A stretch of 64,000 bases of DNA from Ficedula albicollis (taxonomy: Eukaryota > Chordata > Aves > Passeriformes > Muscicapidae): NCBI RefSeq assembly GCF_000247815.1, contig NW_004775881.1:1532573-1596572 (forward strand), written 5' to 3'. The notes below the pieces were generated by a model that was not told the DNA's origin, did no database searches, and saw nothing but the letters and a program-made list of their open reading frames with translations. This document shows, piece by piece, positions 1 to 9,256 of this stretch (the stretch's first letter is position 1; each line of letters starts with the position of its first letter). Made by a program: the position numbers and the translations under genes.

Positions 1-231
1 GTCAGGGACGGGGCCGCCGGGCTGCTCCCAGCCTGTCTACGGGGAGCCGCTCCTGGTGTCCTCACCAATGGCAGCCTGCTTGCCCGCTTCCATTTCGAAA
101 GCAACGCGGGTTTTTGTGAGTGTGCTGCCTAAACAGCGAATTAACGTATTCCCAATGGCAGAATCCTGCTCGCAGGCCCTGTTCCCCGGCGTCGGCTTTA
201 CCCTGCCCCGGCCCTGACCGCCGCCGCTCAC

Positions 232-267
232 CTGCAACCCGCAGCTGGCGGTGCCTCCCCGCGACAT
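232..267 (-). CDS. Putative first coding exon (partial gene, leaves window)
   Basis: Reading the minus strand from 267, an ATG in a reasonable context (GCC before the ATG) opens 12 codons, MSRGGTASCGLQ, ending in CAG. This is followed at once by GTGAGC (231-226), a textbook vertebrate splice donor, so the exon would end in phase 0 and the rest of the gene lies left of base 1. The ATG sits about 200 bp downstream of an RFX X-box and CCAAT box on the same strand, which is usual promoter-to-start spacing. The open frame continues past the donor to about 37, but that continuation looks like GC-rich intron. I do not recognise the protein; 12 residues are too few to assign a family. The X-box hints at a cilium or basal-body gene, which is inference. 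Alternatives are a 5' leader ORF or a non-coding first exon. Confidence 0.55.
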
Positions 268-353
268 GGCGGAGATGACTCACTGCCCGCGGCCGCCGCC
301 GAGTCCTCCGAGGGCCCTGGCAAAGAACCTCGGGAAAAATCCCCGGCGGAGAG

Positions 354-456
354 CCCAGGGAAAGAGCCCCGGGCCGGGCCCGGCCGCGCCCGCCCCCGAT
401 CCCGCCCAGGGAAAGAGCCCCGGGCCGGGCCCGGCCGCGCCCGCCCCCCGATCCCG
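354..456. repeat. 51-bp GC-rich tandem duplication in promoter
   Basis: Two head-to-tail copies, 354-404 and 405-456, start with CCCAGGGAAAGAG and end in GATCCCG. They differ by one extra C in the second copy. Each contains GGGCCGGGCCCGGCC-type palindromic GC-rich sequence with potential SP1/KLF sites. They lie between the putative start codon and the X-box, so copy number could alter promoter length or strength. Confidence 0.9.
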
Positions 457-459
457 CCC

Positions 460-472
460 GTCGCCCAGCAAC
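460..472. promoter_or_regulatory. RFX X-box
   Basis: GTCGCCCAGCAAC fits the X-box consensus GTNRCC-N(0-3)-RGYAAC exactly with a one-base spacer. RFX transcription factors bind such imperfect inverted repeats in promoters of ciliary genes, often with FOXJ1. It lies about 190 bp upstream of the putative minus-strand ATG and about 23 bp from an inverted CCAAT box, a typical arrangement. Binding is inferred from the motif only. Confidence 0.7.
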
Positions 473-494
473 GGCCGCGCCGGCGATCGCCTTC

Positions 495-499
495 ATTGG
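495..499 (-). promoter_or_regulatory. Inverted CCAAT box (NF-Y type)
   Basis: ATTGG on the plus strand reads CCAAT on the minus strand, within GGCCAATG. It is 23 bp upstream of the X-box in the direction of the putative minus-strand gene. NF-Y commonly cooperates with RFX at such spacing; this is motif evidence only. Confidence 0.5.
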
Positions 500-572
500 C
501 CTCGTGTCGCTGCGGCGCCACTTCCTCAGCCGGGCCACAGCCGCGCTGCCGGGATTTACTATCGATAGCCGT

Positions 573-1018
573 GCCCTGGAGCATTTGTTACCAATGTCGC
601 TATCCTGCAAATAACCCCTGTTCCCACAAGGAGCACATCCGTACATCTACGACACTCGTAGCAGGGCTGATACACGTTTGTCGACCCCATTCTTGCAGTC
701 AGGTAATTGTTCAAAACCTTCCTACTTGGGATGTGAGCACTTTCTGTAAGAACCATACCCATTTTAGTGCTTTCTGGAACACTGATCTCATAGCACCTGT
801 GTGTTAGCTTAAATCAGATTTTAGGCATGGAGAACTTATAGTGGCATAGAAGTAAGTTGCCTGGTGCTTGCACCTCCTGATACTCCAATTTTTATTTCCC
901 CAAAGAGTGGTTGTGTGATCCAGGGGGCAAGCACCAGCCCCTCCAGTGACCAGACACTTTGCCAAACGGTGCACGTCCCTGCAGAGCTGGTGTCCTAGAG
1001 GTATCTGTCCACTGTATG
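573..1018. other. Non-coding transition from CpG island
   Basis: GC content falls quickly. A TCAG/GTAATT donor-like site near 703 is the only splice-like signal noticed. ORFs at 496-807 (plus) and 804-1097 (minus) have no recognisable domain, and the second overlaps a tandem repeat. Confidence 0.6.
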
Positions 1019-1140
1019 GGCCACGGTGAAGGCGTCTGAATCCCAGGATGCTCTGGGAGTACCAGTCTCGTGCATCAGTTGGCCACGGTGAAGGCATCTG
1101 AATCCCAGGATGCTCTGGGAGTACCAGTCTCGTGCATCAA
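1019..1140. repeat. 62-bp tandem duplication
   Basis: Copies at 1019-1080 and 1081-1140 both begin GGCCACGGTGAAGGC and end CTCGTGCATCA. They differ at one internal base (gcG/gcA) and at the last few bases. No coding or known-repeat identity was recognised. Confidence 0.95.
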
Positions 1141-2265
1141 AGGAAAGCTGTCCACTTCGGGACCATTTACAGGTACAGACATTTCTACTCTTCCTCCAGT
1201 TTAAATGCTCGTTTTCTGAAATAAGACTAGTGCTCCAGTTGTCTTAGTGATAACAAAGAACTTCTGAAATGTTCTCTATACTGGTGTTATATTTATATAT
1301 ATATATTAATGTTCCCCCAAATGCATTGCATTTTTTTGAGTTGTGCAGAAGAAAATCTCTCTGACAGAAACAGTGAGAGACTATGTGGGACAGAGCCCAG
1401 AGCCTTAGGACTTGTTCTCCTCTTGTTTATTTATGTAGAGTTGTATTTTAAAAGCAGTGCAATTATGCAAAAGCCGCAACACAGCTGGGGGGAAAGAGGC
1501 CCTGAGCTCTAACCAGTAACCTTGGAGATTTAAACTAACAATTATTTGCCTGTAATTAATTGATATTTAGGTATCATCTGTAAGCAGCTCCTTTGTTTAC
1601 CTATATTTATTTATGGCCAAATAATGTTTGATCTGCTGACTAATCATGGCACTTGTTGAGAATTATGCTTGATGCACACATTTTTTCCTATATTTGCTTC
1701 ACATGTGAAGCCTTAAATTTGAATCTGTGCTATTCCATCTCTCTGTGACGGTGAAAGGTGAAGCTTGACATACTTGTTAAGAATTCAAAAAGGAAGAAAG
1801 AAGAAATGCATATATTCTTCCTCTAATAATGTTAGGGATTGCTGTTGAGGGCTAAATTATATCTGTGTTACAAACCACTGAGATGCACATTTTATTAAAT
1901 TCCAAAAGGTGGCAGCAAAATACTCTAAAATTGAAAAATTGATTCTTTTTTCCAAATGTCCTCTTTATTCTAGCTTCTTTTATATTACTGCCATCGTTTA
2001 TGGGATTTTTTGAGACACTGTATTCATTTAGCTTTGTATACAATGCAGAGAAGGAAGGTTTGGTTTAAATTATTATGGTATTTACATAAGCCAGACAACG
2101 GGTCCTCATATCACCTGTATTATTAAATATTCAATGCAATGAGTTGGTTGGATGCAGGAAATAAAAATCAGTACTGTCAGCACTGAAGAACTCAAAATGT
2201 GTGAATATGTCTTTGTCAAAACACATGAACATCAGGTCTGCATCTTCTAGTCTTACCTGAGGCAA

Positions 2266-2301
2266 AAGTCCCATTGAGACCCACTGAGGTGGATGGGACT
2301 T
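2266..2301. repeat. Short inverted repeat, possible ancient repeat remnant
   Basis: AAGTCCCAT (2266-2274) pairs with ATGGGACTT (2293-2301) as a perfect 9-bp inverted repeat with an 18-base loop that also contains CCACT/AGGTGG. Similar words are common in ancient amniote interspersed repeats, but this attribution is from memory and weak. Confidence 0.4.
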
Positions 2302-2352
2302 AAGCCTAAATATGAATCTAGTGCTTTGGGTGTAAGAGACTTACTTGAAAAA

Positions 2353-2452
2353 TCCCCATGCACAACAACAAAAACAATAAAAACCCACAAAGAAACAAAA
2401 CACAAGCCTCAACCAACCAAAAAAACCTAAAAAATCCAAAACCCCAAACATG
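2353..2452. repeat. A-rich low-complexity sequence
   Basis: Run of irregular CAAA, AACA and CCAAAA words with almost no G or T. It looks like simple low-complexity sequence; no retroposon body ending here was recognised. Confidence 0.7.
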
Positions 2453-4994
2453 AAGGTTTATTGAAGACAAAAATCCAGAAGATTTTATGGTATGAAAATG
2501 AGCATTAACATCTGCTTTTTAATTAGTAACTGACTAATACATTACAAGTGTAAACTGTACAACTTTTTGTCTCGAGTAGACATGGAGCATTAAGAATAAG
2601 CCTCTAAATGATCCTTGCAATTATATTAATTTGGATTAAATAAACTTAGAGGTAACATTTTATTCTGATGACCAAATGTGTGTGAGTCTTTGCCATGCCC
2701 AGAGCCATAAAAAAAGCACTTTCTAAAACAAGCATCGCAATGCAGTGTGATTACCATCTGCAGGAATGATGTTACATTCAGAAAGCAGTCAAGTATGATG
2801 AGATTTTTGGATGGCTAGCTTATATGCATATAAACAACTTCCATATGTGGTTTATCTTATCAATGTGTCTAGAGTTTGTAAGACAGGTTTTGGGATTCCT
2901 TCTGAACACGACACGTAGATTAAAAATTCTAAAATCATATATAATAAGTCACCTCAAGTCAAAATATATAAAACCCCTTACTGGAGGGAAATATTCTGCT
3001 TACTTTTCCTTCCCAAAGTTACACTTGAAAGGAAATTTAATGCCATGACAAAATCTCTGAGTTGGTGTTCATTCCTGTAGAAAGTGATTTTTATGTTGGT
3101 TGCCAGGGTCTTGGCTCATGAATGACTATTCCTGTTCTTGACATCAGTGGGAATTAGGCATCGTCTACAAGTGCATCTGCCTCTTGGACCTTGCACATGT
3201 ATTTGTTTAGCAGATTAACAAGTAGCTTCAATTCTAGACAACAAAAAGCTCTTCAATCTAGAGGTCACCGTCACAGACATTCTTAAGCACAAACATTAAA
3301 AATTATTATTCTCACATTTTCCTCCCAGTTCATATGAAATAGTCTATTACAATGTGCCATGTTTTACAGGGTTATACATGTCCTGCCAAAATATACTGTT
3401 CTCCTTATACTTATCTTGAAATAAAACCAGAAATATAATCAACTTTGGGCATCAGATGGAATTCCCCATTGTCATCAAATTCAGCCTCTCACTTTTACAT
3501 CTTGACCTGATTTGTAAGTAGTTAGAGAAGATGCTGTCAGGGTAAGAAAGTATGCAACCTTGCCTTAGTAGATTGTTGTTCTCAGCCATTCAACCAAGGA
3601 AAGTTTAATTGGATAAAATTAATACATACAAAAATATAGATACTGAAGGAACAGACAGCAAAAATGGAGCAAAATAAAGAAGAAACTAGGATGAATAAAT
3701 TCACAACTACATCACTTACGTGGCAGTTTATGAATACATGTGCTCTTGACTGTTTAATTTATTCCTGAGGATTAGACTTAGAAGTAGCAGATGGACATAG
3801 ATATACCAAAAGAAAAAAAAAGTATCCTTGACTTTTAAAAGTTATTTTAGGCTTTATTTTTCTAAGCTGTCTTTTTTTGTAAGTAGTACTTGATGTGATT
3901 TTAAGGAACAGCATTGGAACACAGAGGAATGAGACAGCTGTCTCAGTGTTTTGCTTGGTCATAGTAACAAGGCAATGAACTTTTCAAACAGACAAAGCTT
4001 ATTTGTGTTTGTGGCAGCAGATTAGACTTCCTGTAAGGGGAGTCAGAAAATGCAAACCTTTTCATGTGGAGTCATTTTGTGTGCAAATGACTCAAGCTAC
4101 TGCTGTCGCTTGTATATGGATACATTCTTTTTAAGTCTTGCAGCTGTAAGCTCTGGTTAAATAAACATCTTTGAGAGAAACCTCGCAGACCTGCAATTGC
4201 TGAAAAACATCTCTCACTCTCGAAATATCTCTATGTCTAATGTTGTATTAATGCTATCATGAGAAGCCAACAGCTGTTAAGTGCTGAGTAGTAACTCACC
4301 TCAATGCTATGGCACATTTCACAGAGAGAGAAATCACTCTTGTCTGATTATTACCTGTGCATTTGAGAAGTGTCAGACCTCCAAGCTGCTGGCACCTGAA
4401 CGATCACCAGAGAGCCAGACATAGGACCTTGGGTTAAAGACTTGAATAATGTCCTGCAGACTTCCAGCCCCAAAGGAGGAGAAGTCTGACATCATAAAAA
4501 TTAATCAGAGAAAATGGATGCAGTAAAAGGCCAAGTTAAATTGCTTTGTGGTTAGAAAGATTGGCTGGCTAATTCTCACTGACAATAAAAATGTCTTCTG
4601 CTCTTTACATCTATATTCCTCCCTTGTCTCCTTTTAATTTTTGGTGCTATTCTAGTTGCACTATGGCAGGAAGATTTAAAGGAGAATAAAGCTGCCAGGT
4701 CTGATTTTTCTACCATTATCCTAATGAAGATAGAGGTTTACAGTGCAAGTAGCTTCAGCAAGTAAAGATTAATGATTACCTTTCTCCAGTGTAGCAAAAC
4801 AAAGGCCCATTGGAAGCACACTGAATGTATCACTTAATCTTTTTAGATTTATAGCTGACCATATAAGATACTATTTTGTTATATCTTTTGATTGTATTGA
4901 TTTGTCTATCTAGTACACCTATAAGAACCTTGCATATCCAAGCACTTCCCAGTCTTGAAGGGAGTTATCAGCGTTCCCTGATAGACTGCTTATA

Positions 4995-5118
4995 GAGACA
5001 ATTACTATTCCCATTTTGTATATGTAGAGAGAGGACTCAGAAGCTCTGCTAGTGACACAAAGACATGCAAAAATTCTATGGTGGTGTAACTGAGGACTTC
5101 TATCATGCCTCTTTTGCA
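4995..5118 (+). mobile_element. Possible degenerate MIR-like SINE fragment
   Basis: The order of words (ATTCCCATTTTG, then GAGAGAGGACTCAG, then CACAAAGACATGC, then AACTGAGGACTTCTA) resembles the MIR core and 3' part (CCCATTTTACAGATGAGGAAACTGAGG...). It is heavily diverged, as expected for an old element. The call is by eye; a profile search would decide. Confidence 0.35.
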
Positions 5119-6860
5119 CTAACTTATACCCTTAAGCAGTGAAGAAAATTCAGACGTCACATGATAACTTGTACCATTAGAGGCAGTGATGCAGAAGAAG
5201 CAGAAGAATCTCAAAAACATCTGTGTTACTTCAGTGCTTGATAAAAGGTTTAAGCATTTACTAAGAGATGCCCTTTGTGGTTCTCTTTTTTTAGTAAAAG
5301 AACTGTTGGAGAGCAATTTCTTTTCAGTTTACACTAGAGACAAGGCATGATTCTAAGATAACATAGCAGAAAAAGCTATAACATCAGACCAACAACTGAA
5401 CAAATATATAGACAAGTGTAGCATCTAGTTGGGCATTTTCTATTCTTTCTTTAGCTCATAAATGGGTAGGTCACTATTATATGGTATATTGGAGCCCTGG
5501 TTTCCATAGCTTCAGATGCACTGTACTCAGCTGCTCCTTTAAAGAGAGTGGTGTTAAGGGAGCACACTTACATACCTTTTTCCCCTTTTTAGGCCATCCA
5601 GCATGTCCACTGCTCAGGGCCAGGGCTGCAGGTTGAGCTCTACACAGGTAACACCAGAGAAACCTGCAAAATACAAGCTCCAGATTTTGTGTAGTTCCTA
5701 TGGTGACCATTTGGATATTTTTATTGTGGATTAAAGACTATATTCACTTTCCCATTATTAGTATTTCTGTGTACTCTTATGTCATCTCTGGAAGGGCTAT
5801 GGAAAGAACATTTCATTCAGAATTGTGAATGGAAAGCGTTGATTAATCCCAGCACTTGGAAACAAATAATCCAAGTTATAATCTGGAACATTAAATCAGA
5901 CCCTGTATTTGCAAAGGAAGCTTAAGAGCTCATCTTTTCTTATTCTCCATGTTTCCTTCCTTCCGTCTTGTGACTTAGTTTATAGCCCTTGCAACTGATT
6001 TGAAATTTTGCAGCTGCTAAGATGACTTGGCTTCAGTTTAACAGCAAATGTCATCAGCCCAAATCTGGGCTTTGTGTGATCTTTCTTTCCATTTCCTATT
6101 TCTTTTTGAGTTGATTAGTTGCCGGTTTAGGGGATTATCTAAAGCTACCCTAAGATTGGTTCTCTGTGCCAAGGCTCTTTAGCCTGTTTTGTCGGAGGAA
6201 AAGCCTGAACAAAAACTAATGGGCATGCCAGAAACATGTGAAGGGTGGGAGAGGGCCTGAGTGTCAAAACTCTCTCAAGAGGGACTTTTGTGTAGTGCAG
6301 GAGGGAGTCAAAAAGAGGCATCATTCTAGCTCAGAAAGCAGCTGGGCTGGACATGGTGAGGAGGAGTGCAGAGGGGTGAAAAGGGATAACCGAGCTTTTG
6401 TGTCAGAGTATTTTTGACTGTGTACTCTTCAGGAATGGTACCTCCTCTAAGAACATTTTGTGCACACATAGTGTGAAATGGCGTTTTCAGTTACATAGGT
6501 CCACCCAGGCTGTTTAAGGAAGTGGGAAGGAGAGCTGTTTGGCTTCAGGACTGTAGGATCATGCTAACAGCTGTGCTGTTTCCACTCCTGAGCTAAAGTC
6601 AGCCATAGTGCTGGTATCCCTTGCCACCAATACCTCATGTCATTGAGATATGTTCTAAATGTATGAGACATTTAGAAGCATGCAAACATTTCTAGGTATA
6701 AACCTAACACACTGAAGCACTGTAGAAAAATATTAATACTTGAAAATGTTATTTAAAAACTGATTCTGGAAGATAATTTGTAATGTGAACTTTCATCACC
6801 TATTTAATTTTTTTTCTTAGTTGCAATTCTTGAAACTTTAAAGGGACAGTGGCTGATGCT
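5119..6860. other. Non-coding stretch
   Basis: No gene, RNA or repeat recognised. ORFs of 65-77 codons at 5119-5316 and 5477-5710 (minus) lack splice context and motifs. Confidence 0.55.
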
Positions 6861-7041
6861 GAATCACAGAATCCCAGAATGGTTTGGATTAGAAGGGTCT
6901 TGAAAGATCATCTTGTTCCAACTCTCTATCTCTGGGCAAGGACATGTTCCACTAAATCAGGCAACTCAAAGCCCCGTCCAACCCAGCCTTGAATGCTTCT
7001 GGGCACGGGGTTTCCACAACTTCTCCGGGCAACCCTTTCCT
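6861..7041 (-). mobile_element. CR1 LINE 3'-end fragment
   Basis: Begins GAATCACAGAATCCCAGAATGG and continues through AGATCATCTTGTTCCAAC and CACAACTTCTCCGGGCAACC. This is the reverse complement of the bird CR1 3' end (ATTCTATGATTCT terminus), so the element is inserted on the minus strand with its 3' end at 6861. It is 5'-truncated, as nearly all CR1 copies are, and carries no intact ORF. Confidence 0.9.
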
Positions 7042-7537
7042 AAAGTTAAAACTTACTATTTAAATCAAGGTGTTTAAAAATTACTTGCAACCTCACAAGG
7101 AGCCCATACATATGTGCACATATGTTTATGCTACAAAATCTACCTGAGCACCTGTCATCTTAGTCTTGGACTGTCTAGTTTGAAAACAGGAATACTTCAT
7201 GAGAGGAACCAGCATGATCCTTTTAATCTCTTGCCTATGAATTACCCATAGCACAGCAACTGCACTTCCCATCAATGGCATTTTCTGAAGCTTTATAGTT
7301 CTATAACATCGGCAAGCTTTAGATGCAAAATTAACAGTCAGCATCAACAAAGCAAAATGTATTTACCCAGCTGCTGAGAATCTTTTCCTGTTAATAGAGC
7401 TGTGAGCTACGAAAGCCATTTCATGAGAAAATACAGCTGGGAACTGCGTTTTGTCTTGTATCAAAACATTTTTTATGTGTAGATGCATAATGGAAAGCAG
7501 ATAAGAGAGTGATCACATGCTGATATTTTTATGCACT
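7042..7537. other. Non-coding stretch between CR1 and LTR
   Basis: No feature recognised. A 74-codon minus-strand ORF at 7126-7350 has no motif or splice context. Confidence 0.5.
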
Positions 7538-7924
7538 TGTGAGAAACAACACCCACTTTTTAAAATTTCAAAGGTTTATTAAACTTTTACAAAATACAAC
7601 AGAAGAATGAATAATGAAAAATTACAGCGCTGGGAGTTTTTGTGACTAGCAGCCACGTGCTCGAACACAAAATGGCTGCTCCCCCTTTTATACCCCTGGC
7701 ATTGCATCAGTAAACCCTGGCGCCTCCCAGTCTGCCAGTCGACTTCTTCGCCATCCATTGGTGGAGACTACTTTCTTGCAACTTGATTGGAGGTCAGGTG
7801 CTGCCGTGCCGTGCCTCTTAGTAACAAGTCTGCCTTCCTCCCAAGTGCCCCCGACTACCAAGGCTGTCCAGTGGCAATAATACAAGGGGAAGGAGAAAGA
7901 GGATTCTGGGGAGAGGAAATCACA
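7538..7924 (-). mobile_element. Solo LTR of an endogenous retrovirus
   Basis: Ends are TGTGA...TCACA, a 5-bp inverted terminal repeat with the canonical TG/CA. On the minus strand it has a strong TATA box (TATAAAA, 7692-7686) and a polyadenylation signal (AATAAA, 7580-7575) about 106 bp downstream, defining U3-R-U5 order and minus orientation. No gag, pol or env flanks it. No target-site duplication was found at these exact ends, so one boundary may be a few bases off. The U3 part is copied again at 8374-8491 by the local duplication. Confidence 0.75.
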
Positions 7925-8939
7925 ATAACATAACTATTCATCAAGAAAACTTATCTTAACATATGCCTAATATTTATTCCTTAATTGCGAGAGCCAACCA
8001 TTGCATTACCCATCTATAATACAGTGTTTCAAAGTTAAAATGTTGCATAAAATCTCTTTTTGTTAATGATGTGAGAGACCCATTTACATTACAGTAAATT
8101 GATAAATGGATTGTGCAGTGCGTTTCTTAGACGCACTTTATTGTTGCCTCCTTTTGTCTCCTTCTGTTTGGTTGGGGTTTTTTGCAAACACATAGCTATT
8201 TGCCTCATAATTTGTGTAAAATATGTCAACTGTATATCCAGTTCATCTAGGGAACACCATCCAACTCATCCACTGCTAATAAGCACAGTTCATACTGACA
8301 GATGCTGATGGCTTACTGTACAGTAGTACCTGGTATAGATCTAGTGGGAATTTCTCTAGGGTTATGTACTTAATGCCACGCCTCTTAGTAACAAGTCTGC
8401 CTTCCTCCCAAGTGCCCCCGACTACCAAGGCTGTCCAGTGGCAATAATACAAGGGGAAGGAGAAAGAGGATTCTGGGGAGAGGAAATCACAATAACATAA
8501 CTATTCATCAAGAAAACTTATCTTAACATATGCCTAATATTTATTCCTTAATTGCGAGAGCCAACCATTGCATTACCCATCTATAATACAGTGTTTCAAA
8601 GTTAAAATGTTGCATAAAATCTCTTTTTGTTAATGATGTGAGAGACCCATTTACATTGCAGTAAATTGATAAATGGATTGTGCAGTGCGTTTCTTACACG
8701 CACTTTATTGTTGCCTCCTTTTGTCTCCTTCTGTTTGGTTGGGGTTTTTTGCAAACACATAGCTATTTGCCTCATAATTTGTGCAAAATATGTCAACTGT
8801 ATATCCAGTTCATCTAGGGAACACCATCCAACTCATCCACTGCTAATAAGCACAGTTCATACTGACAGATGCTGATGGCTTACTGTACAGTAGTACCTGG
8901 TATAGATCTAGTGGGAATTTCTCTAGGGTTATGTACTTA
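7807..8939. repeat. 567-bp direct tandem duplication
   Basis: Copies run 7807-8372 and 8374-8939 with constant offset 567. Only about five differences were seen by eye (for example 8091 A/G, 8131 G/C, 8216 T/C and two near the left end), so identity is near 99%. The unit begins inside the LTR U3 and ends in flanking DNA, so it is not a retroviral structure. Both copies give the same meaningless short ORF (8099-8308 and 8666-8875). Either a recent duplication or two haplotypes placed in tandem by assembly. Confidence 0.95.
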
Positions 8940-9033
8940 GTTTTGTTTCTCATTTCCTTAAAATCACGAAGAGATCCTTGGGAATCAGTGGGAATCTGCC
9001 AAAACAAATCTATATTCTTCTTGTTCTAATTTG

Positions 9034-9256
9034 TGTGACCTGCTCCTGGAATAATGCCCTTACAGAAGTCCTGGTTTTTTTTCAGCTTTTTAGTGCAATC
9101 CAGTCAGTGTTCAGCTCACTGGAGAGGAAAAAAAAAAAAAAAAAAAAATGTGACCTGCTCCTGGAAGAATGCCCTTACAGAAGTCCTGGTTTTTTTTCAG
9201 CTTTTTAGTGCAATCCAGTCAGTGTTCAGCTCACTGGAGAGGAAAAAAAAAAAAAA
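9034..9256. repeat. 115-bp tandem duplication with A-run
   Basis: Copies at 9034-9148 and 9149-9256 start TGTGACCTGCTCCTGGA and end in GGAGAGGAAAA. They differ at one base (aTaatg/aGaatg) and in A-run length (about 22 against 14). The ORFs across it are repeats of each other, not genes. Confidence 0.95.

Larger units (their letters stand above)
1..572. promoter_or_regulatory. CpG-island promoter
   Basis: This block is strikingly GC- and CpG-rich compared with the AT-rich 63 kb that follows. It holds GC boxes, an RFX X-box (460-472), an inverted CCAAT (495-499), an ETS-type GGAAGT on the minus strand (about 520-525) and an AP-1-like TGACTCA (276-282). A short coding exon with a consensus splice donor lies at 267-232 on the minus strand, so the island most likely drives leftward transcription. 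It may be bidirectional, because a cag/GTAATT donor-like site occurs on the plus strand near 703, but no plus-strand coding exon was recognised. CpG-island status is seen by eye; no observed/expected ratio was calculated. Confidence 0.85.
1141..4994. other. AT-rich non-coding stretch
   Basis: No gene seen. ORFs are shorter than 80 codons and without motifs. Contents worth noting are a TA-rich run near 1290-1310, a small inverted repeat at 2266-2301 and an adenine-rich low-complexity run at 2353-2452, listed separately. Confidence 0.6.

Noticed and set aside
62..646. 194-codon minus-strand and 105-codon plus-strand ORFs in the CpG island
   Set aside because: GC-rich sequence has few stops; arginine/glycine/proline-rich content is compositional, and the short exon with a donor at 231 explains the region better.
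8099..8875. Two near-identical 69-codon ORFs as a duplicated gene
   Set aside because: They are copies of the same non-coding unit in a 567-bp duplication, with no motif.
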